A stretch of DNA of 64,000 nt from Sciscionella sediminilitoris. Its GTDB lineage: Bacteria > Actinomycetota > Actinomycetes > Mycobacteriales > Pseudonocardiaceae. How positions within the stretch are numbered: position 1 is the stretch's first letter; each line of letters starts with the position of its first letter. Below are positions 27,879 through 36,918 of the stretch, in pieces. The notes under the pieces were generated by a model. It made no database searches. It worked only from the letters and a program-made list of their open reading frames with translations, and was not told where the DNA came from. A program made the position numbers and the translations under genes. Location of the stretch: assembly GCF_000737195.2 (NCBI RefSeq), contig NZ_JALM01000038.1:1-64000 (forward strand), written 5' to 3'.

Positions 27879-29485
27879 CACATCCGGAAGACGCCGAACC
27901 CGGCGCCGTCGAAACGGGCACCCGCCACGGGCGCGTTGTGGATGGCGGAGAGACACAACCCCAGCACCGTGCGGGTGTCCCGGGGGTCGATCACCCCGTC
28001 GTCGTAGAGCATTCCGGAAAGGAAGATCGGCAGCGATTCCGCCTCGATCTGCGCCTCGACCGCGGCGCGCATCGCGGCGTCGTCCTCCTCACGGTACTCC
28101 GCCCCGCGCGCCTGCGCGGCCGCGCGCGCCACGATGGAGAGCACCCCGGCCAGCTGCGCGGGCCCCATCACCGCGGATTTCGCGCTCGGCCAGGCGAACA
28201 GGAACCGCGGATCATAGGCGCGCCCGCACATCCCGTAGTGCCCGGCGCCGTACGAGGACCCCATCAGCACGGACAGATGCGGGACCTTCGAGTTGGACAC
28301 CGCGTTGATCATCATCGCACCGTGCTTGATGATCCCGCCCTGCTCGTACTCCTTGCCGACCATGTAGCCGGTGGTGTTGTGCAGGAACAGCAAGGGGGTG
28401 TCCGACTGGTTGGCCAGCTGGATGAACTGGGTGGCCTTCTGCGATTCCTCGCTGAACAGCACCCCGCGGGAGTTGGCGAGCACCCCGATCGGATAGCCGT
28501 GCAGCCGCGCCCAGCCGGTGACCAGGCTCGTCCCGTACAGCGGCTTGAACTCGTCGAACTCCGAGCCGTCGACGAGGCGGGCCAGCACATCCCGGGGATC
28601 GAAGGGAACCTTGAGATCCGGGGGCACGATCCCGAGCAGTTCCTCCTCGGCGAACCGCGGCGGGACCGAGGCGACCGGCTCCGGGCCGCGTTTGCGCCAG
28701 TTCAACCGGGACACGATGTCCCGCCCGATGCGGATCGCGTCCTGTTCGTCGGTGGCCAGGTAGTCGGCGAGGCCGCTGGTGCGCGCGTGCATCTCCGCGC
28801 CGCCGAGGGATTCGTCGTCGGACTCCTCCCCGGTGGCCATCTTCACCAGCGGCGGGCCGCCGAGGAACACCTTGGAGCGTTCGGCGATCATCACCACGTA
28901 GTCCGACATCCCCGGCAGATAAGCGCCGCCCGCGGTGGAGTTGCCGAACACCAGCGAGATCGTCGGAATGCCCTCGGCGGAGAGCTGGGTGAGATTGCGG
29001 AAGGTGGCCCCGCCGGGGATGAAGATGTCCTTCTGGGTCGGCAGATCCGCCCCGCCGGACTCCACGAGGTTGATCAGCGGCAGCCGGTTGCGTTTGGCGA
29101 TCTCGGCCGCGCGCAGGCTTTTGCGCAGCGAGTGCGGGTTCGAGGCGCCGCCCTTCACGGTCGGATCGTTGGCCACGATCAGGCATTCCACCCCGGAGAC
29201 GAGCCCGATCCCGGTGACCACGCTCGCACCGACGGCGTAGTCGGTGCCCCAGGCCGCGAGCGGGGACAGCTCGAGGAACGGCGCGTCCCGGTCGAGCAGC
29301 AGCTCGATCCGTTCGCGGGCCAGGAGTTTGCCGCGCTTGCGGTGCCGTTCGAGGTATTTCTCCCCGCCCCCGGCGAGCGCCTTGGCGTGCTCGGTGTCGA
29401 GTTCGGCGAGCTTGTCCCGCATCGCATCGGCATTCGCCAGGAACTCCGCCGATTCGGTGTCCACGCCCGATTTCAGTACGGTCAT
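27878..29485 (-). CDS. Acyl-CoA carboxylase beta subunit (carboxyltransferase)
   Basis: A 535-residue carboxyltransferase with two crotonase-like halves. The acyl-CoA-side block LINLVESGGADLPTQKDIF and the later LFLHNTTGYMVGKEYEQGGIIKHGA block match 3-methylcrotonyl-CoA and geranyl-CoA carboxylase beta subunits better than propionyl-CoA carboxylases. It pairs with the alpha subunit encoded next. The ATG at 29485 is 13 nt after the preceding dehydrogenase stop. Confidence 0.92.
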   Translation of the reverse strand: MTVLKSGVDTESAEFLANADAMRDKLAELDTEHAKALAGGGEKYLERHRKRGKLLARERIELLLDRDAPFLELSPLAAWGTDYAVGASVVTGIGLVSGVECLIVANDPTVKGGASNPHSLRKSLRAAEIAKRNRLPLINLVESGGADLPTQKDIFIPGGATFRNLTQLSAEGIPTISLVFGNSTAGGAYLPGMSDYVVMIAERSKVFLGGPPLVKMATGEESDDESLGGAEMHARTSGLADYLATDEQDAIRIGRDIVSRLNWRKRGPEPVASVPPRFAEEELLGIVPPDLKVPFDPRDVLARLVDGSEFDEFKPLYGTSLVTGWARLHGYPIGVLANSRGVLFSEESQKATQFIQLANQSDTPLLFLHNTTGYMVGKEYEQGGIIKHGAMMINAVSNSKVPHLSVLMGSSYGAGHYGMCGRAYDPRFLFAWPSAKSAVMGPAQLAGVLSIVARAAAQARGAEYREEDDAAMRAAVEAQIEAESLPIFLSGMLYDDGVIDPRDTRTVLGLCLSAIHNAPVAGARFDGAGFGVFRM

Positions 29486-29498
29486 TTCCGCCGCCCCT

Positions 29499-30638
29499 CT
29501 AGTAGCCGAGCAGTTTCGCCGCGAGCCCGGTCATGATCTCGGTGGTGCCGCCGCCGATACCGAGGATCCGCATGTCCCGGTACTGACGCTCCACTTCGGA
29601 CTCGGCCATGTACCCCATCCCGCCGTGCAGCTGCACCGCCTGGTTGGCCACCCACTCGCCCGCCTCCACCGCGGTGTTCTTCGCGAAGCAGACCTTGGCG
29701 AGCATGTTCTCCCCGGCCAGGTGCCGGGCCGCCACATCCCTGGTGTAGCTGCGCGCGACATCGGTGCGCCGGGCCATCTCGGTCAGCGTCTGGCGCACGG
29801 TCTGGCGTTTGATCAGCGGCTTGCCGAAGGTTTCCCGCTGCCGGGCCCATTCCACGGTGAGGTCGAGGCACCGTTGCGCCGCGGCATAGGCCTGTACCGC
29901 GAGGCTGAGCCGTTCGCTGACGAAGTGCTCGGCGATCCGGGCGAAACCGGTGTCCTGTTCCCCGACCAGATTGGCCGCGGGAACCCGTACGTCCACATAG
30001 GACAGCTCGGCGGTGTCCGAGGAATGCCAGCCCATCTTGGCGAGTTTCCGGCTGACCGTGAACCCCGGCGTACCCTTCTCCACGACCAGCAGCGAAATCC
30101 CCTGCGCCCCTTCACTTCCGGTGCGCACTGCGGTGGTGACGAAGTCCGCGCGCGTCCCGGACGTGATGTAGGTCTTGGCGCCGTTGACGATGTAGTGCTC
30201 GCCCTCGCGCCGGGCCGTGGTGCGGATCCCGGCCACATCCGAGCCGCCGTCCGGTTCGGTGATCGCCAGCGAGCCGATCTTCTCCCCCGCCAGGGTGGGC
30301 GCCGACCACTCGCGCAGCTGCCCGGGATCCCCCGCGCTGATGATGTGCGGCAGCGCGATCCCGCAGGTGAACAGCGAGGCGAGCACCCCGCCCGCCGCTC
30401 CGGAATAGCCCAGTTCCTCCGCGACGACGAGCCCGTCGATGACGTCCCCGCCTCCGCCGCCCGCGGACTCCGGGAACGCCGCGCCGAGCAGTCCCGCCTC
30501 GCCGGCGGCGCGGTGCAGCGCCCGCGGCAGTTCTCCCGCGCGCTCCCATTCCGCTTGGTACGGCAGGATTTCCCGCTGCGCGAAGGTGCGCACCGTTTCC
30601 CGCAGCCGGGTGCGTTCCTCGGTCTCGAAGGGGTTCAC
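29499..30638 (-). CDS. Acyl-CoA dehydrogenase
   Basis: A second acyl-CoA dehydrogenase (379 residues) of the operon, distinct from the one at 24712. Flavin motifs LAITEPDGGSDVAGIRTTA (near 130) and the C-terminal QLHGGMGYMAESEVERQYRD with the RILGIGGGTTEIM block are complete. It starts at a GTG at 30638 that overlaps the upstream stop (GTGA) and follows GGAGG; a frame extension to 30890 is not used. It may act on a different chain length from its paralogue. Confidence 0.9.
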   Translation of the reverse strand: MNPFETEERTRLRETVRTFAQREILPYQAEWERAGELPRALHRAAGEAGLLGAAFPESAGGGGGDVIDGLVVAEELGYSGAAGGVLASLFTCGIALPHIISAGDPGQLREWSAPTLAGEKIGSLAITEPDGGSDVAGIRTTARREGEHYIVNGAKTYITSGTRADFVTTAVRTGSEGAQGISLLVVEKGTPGFTVSRKLAKMGWHSSDTAELSYVDVRVPAANLVGEQDTGFARIAEHFVSERLSLAVQAYAAAQRCLDLTVEWARQRETFGKPLIKRQTVRQTLTEMARRTDVARSYTRDVAARHLAGENMLAKVCFAKNTAVEAGEWVANQAVQLHGGMGYMAESEVERQYRDMRILGIGGGTTEIMTGLAAKLLGY

Positions 30639-32338
30639 AGCAAAACCTCCGGGATGTCGGCGACTCGCGAACGGAACCATTCGCCGAGCGATTTGGCCTG
30701 CGGATCGAACCGGGTCGAGGCGGCGACCCCCTTGCCGAGCAGGCCGTGGATCACGAAGTTCAGCGCGCGCAGATTGGGCAGTTCGAACCGCTCGATCTCC
30801 AGATCCGCGGTCTCCGGGAGCAGTTCCCGCAACCGCGCGACGGTCAGGTGTCCGGAGATCCAGCGGTAACCGAGTTCGTCGCGCGCCCACACCCCGAGGT
30901 TCGCGTCCCCGCCCTTGTCTCCGGAGCGGGCACCGAGCACCCGGCCGAGCGGGGCGCTGATCGTCGCTCCGCCGACCGGCTCGGTCACCGCTTCCGGTTG
31001 TCCCGCAACGGTTTCCCCGGGATCGTCAACGGGGTGCGGGATCGGTTCGCGGGTACCGTCGGGCAGCACGGCGTACTGCTGGATCGCCGCGCGGTCCACA
31101 TAGCCGGGCGTGTACACCCCGACCGGCGAACCCTTCCCCGGCGGGCTGGTCATGGTGAAGCCGGGATAGGAGGCGAGCGCGAGCTCCACGGCCGCCCTGG
31201 AGAACCGGTCGGCGCGTTTCGGGTCCGGAGTGCGGATGGTCGCGGTGTACAGCGCGGAGGCGAGCTGCTCGGTCTCCGCGTCCGCCCGGTCGGTGCGGGC
31301 GAGGTCGAAGATCAGTTCGTCATCCGGGAATTCGGCGCGCAGCTGCCGTTCGACCAGTTCCGCCTTCGCTTCGATGTCCAGCCCGCACAGCACGAAGGTC
31401 ATCGCGTTGCGGAATCCGTCGAGCGTGTTCAGGCAGACCTTGACGGTCCTCGGCGGTGCCTCGCCCCGCGTTCCGGAAAGCTCCACCCGGTCCTGGGCGA
31501 GCTCGCGCAGCCGCACCGTGTCGAAGCGCGCGGTCACATCCGGATTGCGGTAGGCGGGTTCGGCGATCTCGTACAACAGTTGCGCGGTCACGGTTTCCGT
31601 GGTGACCGCGCCCCCGGTTCCCGGATGCTTGGTCAGCACGCTGGACCCGTCCGCCCGCAGTTCCGCGATCGGGAAACCGGGCCTGCGCAGGTCGCCGAGC
31701 TCGGTGAAGAAGGAGAAGTTCCCCCCGGTCGCCTGGGTACCGCACTCGATCACGTGTCCGGCGGCGAGCGCGCCCGCGAGCCGGTCGTAGTCGGTCGTAC
31801 CCCAGCCGAAATGCGCCGCCGCCGGGCCCATCACCAGCGCGGCGTCGGTGACCCGGCCGGTGACGACCACATCGGCGCCCGCCTCGAGGCAGGCCACGAT
31901 CCCCCAGCAACCGAGGTAGGCGTTCGCGGTCAGCGGCTCACCGAAGCCGAACTCCGCGGCGCGCGGGCGCAGATCGTCGCCCTCCACGTGCGCGATCCGC
32001 GCTTCCAGCCCGAGCTCGGCGGCGAGCTCACGCAGCGCCGCGGCCAGACCGGCCGGGTTCAGCCCGCCCGCGTTCACCACGATCCGCACCCCGCGGGCGA
32101 GCGCCGGGCCGAGGCTTTCCCGCATCTGGCGCAGGAATGTCTTGGCATAGCCCAGATTCTCGTTCGCCATCCGGTCCCGGCCGAGGATGAGCATGGTCAG
32201 CTCGGCGAGGTAGTCCCCGGTGAGCACGTCGATCTCGCCACCGCCGAGCATCTCGGCGACCGCGTCGAACCGGTCACCGTAGAAGCCGGACACGTTCCCG
32301 ATCCGCAGCACCTCGGTCATGCGTGGCTGCGGGGTCAT
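30635..32338 (-). CDS. Acyclic terpene utilisation AtuA-like protein (DUF1446)
   Basis: A 567-residue protein of the AtuA/DUF1446 family. It begins with LRIGNVSGFYGDRFDAVAEML, has VVNAGGLNPAGLAAAL near residue 92, VVTGRVTDAALVMGPAAAHFGW near 160 and RSGDKGGDANLGVWARD near the C-terminus, which are family hallmarks. AtuA is required for citronellol/geraniol breakdown in Pseudomonas, but its reaction is unknown. Here it sits with a carboxylase and two dehydrogenases. The ATG at 32320 (MTEVLR) is an alternative start. Confidence 0.85.
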   Translation of the reverse strand: MTPQPRMTEVLRIGNVSGFYGDRFDAVAEMLGGGEIDVLTGDYLAELTMLILGRDRMANENLGYAKTFLRQMRESLGPALARGVRIVVNAGGLNPAGLAAALRELAAELGLEARIAHVEGDDLRPRAAEFGFGEPLTANAYLGCWGIVACLEAGADVVVTGRVTDAALVMGPAAAHFGWGTTDYDRLAGALAAGHVIECGTQATGGNFSFFTELGDLRRPGFPIAELRADGSSVLTKHPGTGGAVTTETVTAQLLYEIAEPAYRNPDVTARFDTVRLRELAQDRVELSGTRGEAPPRTVKVCLNTLDGFRNAMTFVLCGLDIEAKAELVERQLRAEFPDDELIFDLARTDRADAETEQLASALYTATIRTPDPKRADRFSRAAVELALASYPGFTMTSPPGKGSPVGVYTPGYVDRAAIQQYAVLPDGTREPIPHPVDDPGETVAGQPEAVTEPVGGATISAPLGRVLGARSGDKGGDANLGVWARDELGYRWISGHLTVARLRELLPETADLEIERFELPNLRALNFVIHGLLGKGVAASTRFDPQAKSLGEWFRSRVADIPEVLL

Positions 32339-33114
32339 GCGAACTGCCCCGCCGCACGCCCCTGGCCCGCGGGTCCCGCGAAGGCCTGGACGATCTCCAG
32401 CCAGCGCGCCGCATCCGCTCCCTGGGCGCGCACATCCACGTCGTCCCGGTGCCTGCGTTGCGCGGCGAGCAGGCAGAAACCGAGCGCGTCGCCGGTGACC
32501 CGCTGGGCGGCGTCCTCGGGCCCCCAGGTCCAGCGCTCGCCGTCCGGGGCGGTCAGTTCGACGCGGAACTGCTCCTCCGGCGCGGTCAACCCGTGCACGA
32601 GGTAGGCATAGTCGCGGGCCCGCACCCCGATGTGCGCGACGTGCCGCAGCCGCGCGGTCGGCACCCGCTCGATCCCCAGGGTGTCCGCGATGTCCTGACC
32701 GTGCGCCCAGGTCTCCATCAACCGCGCGGTGACCATCGAGGTGACCCGCATCGGCGGGCCGAACCAGGGCAGTTTCCGGTCCGGATCGTGTTCGGCGAGC
32801 GCGGTGTGCAGCGCCTCCCGCCCGGCCCGCCAGCCACTGAGCGCCTCGGTGTACGGGGCCTTGGCGCGCTGTTCGGCCGCCTCGTCGACCAGGTCCCCGG
32901 TCACCGTCCGCAGCCAGTCGGTGAACCCGGCAGGGTCGGTCGCGGTGAACCGCGCGACCTCATCGGTCCAGGCCAGGTGCACGATCTGATGCTTGATCGT
33001 CCAGCCCGGCGCCGGGGTCGGCATGGCCCAGCCCTCCGCATCAAGGCCGGTGACCATGGCATCCACCTCGGCGCTCTCGGCCCCGAGGTCGGTGAGAAGC
33101 GCCTCGATGCGCAT
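32335..33114 (-). CDS. TIGR03084-type metal-binding protein (maleylpyruvate isomerase-like fold)
   Basis: A 259-residue DinB/mycothiol-dependent maleylpyruvate isomerase-like protein. The N-terminal half has WTIKHQIVHLAWTDE near residue 42 and the METWAHGQDIAD segment near 135, supplying three candidate histidine ligands. Members of this family commonly accompany acyl-CoA dehydrogenase/AtuA operons, with unknown function. I start at the ATG at 33114 rather than extending to 33168. It is the first gene of the operon running to 24113 and overlaps AtuA by 4 nt. Confidence 0.8.
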   Translation of the reverse strand: MRIEALLTDLGAESAEVDAMVTGLDAEGWAMPTPAPGWTIKHQIVHLAWTDEVARFTATDPAGFTDWLRTVTGDLVDEAAEQRAKAPYTEALSGWRAGREALHTALAEHDPDRKLPWFGPPMRVTSMVTARLMETWAHGQDIADTLGIERVPTARLRHVAHIGVRARDYAYLVHGLTAPEEQFRVELTAPDGERWTWGPEDAAQRVTGDALGFCLLAAQRRHRDDVDVRAQGADAARWLEIVQAFAGPAGQGRAAGQFA

Positions 33115-33254
33115 CGCCGCTCCGTTCCTCAGCTCATCCGCTCTCCGGGGAGCCTGCCAGCGCGCCAAGATAAAATCAAGCGCGCATGCTGGTTTTGGGT
33201 GAGAAGGGAATCGAGAGGGACAGGCCTGTCAGCCGGGACAGGTCTGAACGCCCC

Positions 33255-33554
33255 ATGACGGCAACCCTCGCCGAGTCGGAGGCTCGCCTCGCCGCGCTCG
33301 AGGCAGAGCGTGCCGACTACCGTGCGGTCCTCACCGCGGTGAATGCGCTCGGCGAGAACCAACGGGAGCAGAACACCCAGCTTCGCGAGCTCAAGCGCGA
33401 TGTCCCGAGCGTCAAGCACGACCTCGGCGACACCGGCGCGCGCGTACGATCCATCGAGGAGCGCCTCGCCGGGGTCGAGGACCTGCTCGTGCGAGCCCTC
33501 GGGCGCTGCCGCGAGGTCCGATTCCCGCCAGCCCGGCGGCATCACCCGGACTAG
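33255..33554 (+). CDS. Small coiled-coil protein, unknown function
   Basis: A 99-residue protein with long heptad-like helices: ESEARLAALEAERADYRAVL, then REQNTQLRELKRDV and ARVRSIEERLAGVEDLL. The tail is basic and His-rich. No domain is recognised. The start is uncertain: ATG at 33255 begins the helical part, while ATG at 33186 would add 23 residues without family character. It precedes the LysE gene by 10 nt. An antisense frame of similar length (33129-33545) has no coherent fold and is rejected. Confidence 0.5.
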   Translation: MTATLAESEARLAALEAERADYRAVLTAVNALGENQREQNTQLRELKRDVPSVKHDLGDTGARVRSIEERLAGVEDLLVRALGRCREVRFPPARRHHPD

Positions 33555-33564
33555 GATCGCGCGC

Positions 33565-34185
33565 GTGACATGGCAGAACTACGGGGCATTCGCCGCGCTC
33601 GCGGTACTGGTGATCATCGTGCCGGGGCCGGATTTCGCGTTGATCCTGAAGCATTCGCTACACGGTGGCCGGCGGGCGGGCCTAGCGGCGAGCGCCGGGA
33701 TCACCACGAGCAATCTCATCCAGGGCAGCGCGGCGGCACTCGGGCTCGGGGCACTGATCGTGGCCAGCGAGCCGGTGTTCCTCGCGCTGCGCTGGGCGGG
33801 TATCGCCTATCTCGCCTTCCTCGGCGTGCAGGCGCTGCGCAGCGCGATCGCCGGGAACTACACCGCCCCCGCGGCCGAGACCGGTACCACCGCCCGGGTC
33901 TGGACGGCCTACCGCCAGGGTTTCCTGTCCAACATCACCAATCCCAAGGTGCTCACCCTCTACCTCTCGGTGCTGCCGCAGTTCCTCGGCAACGGCACGA
34001 CCGGCTTCGACGCGCTGCTGCTCGCCTATTCGCACGCGGTGCTCGGCCTAGTGTGGCTGCTGCTGGTGGTCACCGCGCTGCGCTGGATGCGCGGCTGGCT
34101 GACCCGCGCCAGGGTGCGCCGCTGGCTGGACGCGGTGACCGGCTGCGTGCTCATCGGTTTCGGCGTCCGGCTGGCCACCGAATAA
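33565..34185 (+). CDS. LysE-family translocator
   Basis: A 206-residue membrane exporter of the LysE/RhtB family with about six membrane segments. The opening VIIVPGPDFALILKHSLHGGRRAGL and the later FLSNITNPKVLTLYLSVLPQFL are the family signatures. It exports amino acids or related small molecules; the substrate is unknown. It starts at a GTG at 33565. A 17-bp tandem duplication spans its stop codon, and a strong terminator follows. Confidence 0.88.
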   Translation: MTWQNYGAFAALAVLVIIVPGPDFALILKHSLHGGRRAGLAASAGITTSNLIQGSAAALGLGALIVASEPVFLALRWAGIAYLAFLGVQALRSAIAGNYTAPAAETGTTARVWTAYRQGFLSNITNPKVLTLYLSVLPQFLGNGTTGFDALLLAYSHAVLGLVWLLLVVTALRWMRGWLTRARVRRWLDAVTGCVLIGFGVRLATE

Positions 34186-34205
34186 CCGGGCCACCGAATA
34201 ACCGG
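34173..34205. repeat. 17-bp tandem duplication across the LysE stop codon
   Basis: GGCCACCGAATAACCGG occurs at 34173-34189 and again at 34189-34205, sharing one base (period 16). The first copy contains the last codons and the TAA of the LysE gene; the second repeats them outside the gene. It is a local slippage-type duplication. Confidence 0.85.
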
Positions 34206-34215
34206 CAGCAGACAG

Positions 34216-34254
34216 CAGTGAGCGCCCGTGCTCCGGTCGCACGGGCGCTCACTG
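34216..34254. terminator. Bidirectional terminator hairpin
   Basis: A perfect 16-bp stem, CAGTGAGCGCCCGTGC (34216-34231) against its complement (34239-34254), closes a 7-nt loop between two convergent genes, LysE and the YhgE-like gene. There is no long T-run, but actinobacterial terminators often lack one, and the symmetry would serve both strands. Confidence 0.85.
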
Positions 34255-34270
34255 TTCGGTTCTCGCTCGC

Positions 34271-36211
34271 CTAGATGCTCAGATCGGGCTTGAGCTTGGC
34301 GATGCTCCATTCGCGTTTTCGCTTGGCGAGGAAGGTGCTCAGGGCCAGCGCGGCGATCAGGTAGCCGGCGAGCACGAGCACCGAGCGCACCAGGTGCGCG
34401 TTGTCCCCACCGGTGATGGTCACCCGCAGTCCCTCGACGAGATAGCTCATCGGCAGCACCGGATGCAGCGCTCTGAAGAACCCGGGCAGGGTCTCCGCCG
34501 GATAGGTGCCCGCGCAGGTGGTCAGCTGCAGCAACAGCAGGATCAGGATCACCGCGCTGCCCACTCCGCCGAGCGCCACCCGGCACAGGTGTGCGATCGC
34601 GGTGAACGCGGCCGCGGCGAGCACCATGATCCCGAGCAGGGCCCACGGATATCGCGCATCCAGGCCGAGACCGAGGCTGACGACCACATCCAGGAGCACG
34701 GCGGCGAGCACACAACAGGTGGCCGCGGGGAGATAACCGGAGAACGCGACCACGAAGCTGTTCGCCTTGCTGGCCAGCGCGCGCTTGGAGATCGGGCGCA
34801 GCACGAGGAACGCGGTGATACCGAAGACCACGAGCGCGATGGAGAAGAAGAACGGCGTCAGCCCACGGCCATAGTTGTCCGCCGGGTGCAGGTTCTCGGT
34901 GGCCACGTCCACCGGGGAGGCGAGCGTGGCGGCGTTGTCCCGCTGCTGCTGCGAGGACAGCACCGGAAGCTGATCCTTCGCGTCCTTGAGCCCCTTGGAC
35001 AGTTTGTCCGCCCCGCCGTGCAGGGTGCCGATCCCCTGATTGAGGCTCTTCGCGCCCGGAGTGGCCTGGCCGATCCCGTTGTCCAGGTCGCTCGCGCCCT
35101 TGGCCACGTCCTTGGCACCGTTGGAGAGCTGCTGCAGCTTGCCCGCCGCGCCACTGACCTGTGCCTGCAGCTGCGGGGCGTCCGCGGCGACCGCGGAGGC
35201 GCCCTGGGCCACCGAGGCGGTGCGGTTCTTCACGGTGCCCGCGGTCGCGTTGACCTGGTTCACCGAGGATGTGAGGTCACCGGCGATCTCGGCGAGCCGC
35301 TGATAGGCGGGATCGGACTGCACCTCGGGATGGTTCTGCCCGACCTGGGTGATCCGCCCCTGGATGGTGTCCAGTTTCCCGGAGAACCGGTTGGACACAT
35401 CGGAGGCCTTGCCCGCGAGGGTGGCCGCGTCGTTCGCCGCCGTCGACGCGGTACCGGTGATCGCGGGGATCGAGTCCGCGATCCGGTTGGCCACCGGGCC
35501 GACCCGGTCGTTGATCGTGCCGACCCCGTCGGCGACCTGCTGGGCTCCCGGGGCCAGTTTGTCCGCCCCCGCCTTGAGTTTGTCCAGCCCGGTGACGAGG
35601 TCCCCGCTGCCCTTTTGCGCGCTGCCGAGCCCGTCGCGCAACTGGTCGGCGCCCTTCGAGGCGTCGGTGATGCCGTCGTGCAGCCGCTGCATGTTCCCGA
35701 ACACGGACTGGAAATACGCCGAGACCGCGGCCGCGCTGATCTTGGTCTGCAGCTCGGACTGCACCGTCTGGGCCATCTTCCCGACGATGTAGCCGTTCGC
35801 GTCGTCCAGCGTGATCAGCATTCCCGCCCGCTGCGGGGTGCCGTTCGCCCCACTGGCCAGTTTGCGGGAGAAGTCCTCCGGTACCGAGATCTTGAAGTAG
35901 TAGCTGCCGTCGTGCACGCCGTTGTCGGCCTCGGCCCGCGAGACGAAGTGCCAGTCGAAGATCCGGTCGTTGCGCAGCTCGTCGGTGAAGATCTTGCCCG
36001 CGTCCACGTGCTGGCCCTGCACGTCCACCGGCTTGTCCTCGTTCACCACGGCGACCGGGATCTGGTTGAGCTTGCCGTAGGGGTCCCAGTTCGCCCACAG
36101 ATAGAGGCCGCCGTAGAGCAGCGGGACGAGCACGATGAACACGAGCGCGGCCCGCTGCAGCGGTTTGCGGAACCGCCGGATCTCCTGCCATGCCAGCTTA
36201 AACGCCCGCAT
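34271..36211 (-). CDS. YhgE/Pip-domain membrane protein (ABC-2 type)
   Basis: A 646-residue membrane protein of the YhgE/phage-infection-protein family. One N-terminal membrane segment (about 20-42) precedes a long extracellular region (about 45-425) with NQIPVAVVNEDKPV and many helical repeats of the LKAGADKLAPGAQQVADGV type. Five or so C-terminal membrane segments (about 450-630) form an ABC-2-like permease. Relatives act in export or type VII-linked functions, but the substrate is unknown. It overlaps the upstream ATPase gene by 14 nt. Confidence 0.88.
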   Translation of the reverse strand: MRAFKLAWQEIRRFRKPLQRAALVFIVLVPLLYGGLYLWANWDPYGKLNQIPVAVVNEDKPVDVQGQHVDAGKIFTDELRNDRIFDWHFVSRAEADNGVHDGSYYFKISVPEDFSRKLASGANGTPQRAGMLITLDDANGYIVGKMAQTVQSELQTKISAAAVSAYFQSVFGNMQRLHDGITDASKGADQLRDGLGSAQKGSGDLVTGLDKLKAGADKLAPGAQQVADGVGTINDRVGPVANRIADSIPAITGTASTAANDAATLAGKASDVSNRFSGKLDTIQGRITQVGQNHPEVQSDPAYQRLAEIAGDLTSSVNQVNATAGTVKNRTASVAQGASAVAADAPQLQAQVSGAAGKLQQLSNGAKDVAKGASDLDNGIGQATPGAKSLNQGIGTLHGGADKLSKGLKDAKDQLPVLSSQQQRDNAATLASPVDVATENLHPADNYGRGLTPFFFSIALVVFGITAFLVLRPISKRALASKANSFVVAFSGYLPAATCCVLAAVLLDVVVSLGLGLDARYPWALLGIMVLAAAAFTAIAHLCRVALGGVGSAVILILLLLQLTTCAGTYPAETLPGFFRALHPVLPMSYLVEGLRVTITGGDNAHLVRSVLVLAGYLIAALALSTFLAKRKREWSIAKLKPDLSI

Positions 36212-36863
36212 TGATTCCCTCCTCGGTTGCGCCGAGTTCGCAGACGGCCGCGCCGTAGCGGCGCGCGATGTCCGCTGAGTGTGTGCTCGCGATGACCGAT
36301 ACGCCGTATCCGCTGAGTTCGGCGAGTGCCGCCCAGATCCGCGCCTGCTGGGCCTGGGTCACCTGCGCGTCCACATCGTCCACGACGAGCGCGGACGGCT
36401 TGGCCGCGGCGGCGAGTGCCACGGCGAGCAGCGTCGCGTCATCGGCGGGGAGTTCGCCGACGAAGGCGGCCCCGTCCACGCTGAGCCCGAGCACCCCGGC
36501 CGCCCACTCGTAGTCGATGGGTTTCCCGGCGAGCATCCCCGCCTCGGAGCGATGGTCGATCACCCGCAGGTCCGGCTCCAGCTCGGCGGCGCCGGTCACC
36601 CGCGCGACCGCGACCGCCTCGCGGACCGCGGACCGCCGGAGTTCCGCGTTGCCCCGCTCGTCGAGCACCCGCAGCGTTCCCGAGCTCGGCTTCGCGCGTC
36701 CAGCGAGCGCCAGCAACAGCATGGTCCGTCCGCTGCCCGAGGGTCCGGCCACCGCGGTCAGCGATCCGGTCGGCACGACGAGATCCACGCCGTTGAACAC
36801 CCAGCCCCGCTTGGTTCCGAGGCTCAGGGCATCCGCGATCAACACCGGAATCGACTCGTTCAT
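36198..36863 (-). CDS. ABC-type ATPase with degenerate catalytic motifs
   Basis: A 221-residue ATP-binding-cassette-like protein partnered with the YhgE-type permease. The fold outline is clear, but the motifs are altered. Walker A reads GPSGSGRT, with Arg instead of the invariant Lys. The signature LSGGQ is replaced by LPADD. Walker B is ALVVDDVDAQV, with Asp in place of the catalytic Glu. The H-loop IASTHS keeps His. It may bind but hardly hydrolyse ATP. The ATG at 36863 (MNESIPV) starts the conserved part; the frame extends upstream through the operators to 37169 without coding character. Confidence 0.75.
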   Translation of the reverse strand: MNESIPVLIADALSLGTKRGWVFNGVDLVVPTGSLTAVAGPSGSGRTMLLLALAGRAKPSSGTLRVLDERGNAELRRSAVREAVAVARVTGAAELEPDLRVIDHRSEAGMLAGKPIDYEWAAGVLGLSVDGAAFVGELPADDATLLAVALAAAAKPSALVVDDVDAQVTQAQQARIWAALAELSGYGVSVIASTHSADIARRYGAAVCELGATEEGINAGV

Positions 36864-36918
36864 CGTCCGTGCCCCTCGCGGGAGCTGGCCAGCTCGATCA
36901 CTGAGTTCCCCATTTCCG

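Noticed and set aside
25878-29485. Carboxylase subunits as the Pks13-partner AccD4 system
   Set aside because: They sit in a separate catabolic operon, and the beta-subunit motifs resemble methylcrotonyl/geranyl-CoA carboxylases, so no link to the PKS locus is claimed.
33129-33545. Minus-strand ORF opposite the coiled-coil gene
   Set aside because: It has no coherent motifs, and the plus-strand product shows clear heptad helices and lies in order with the LysE gene.
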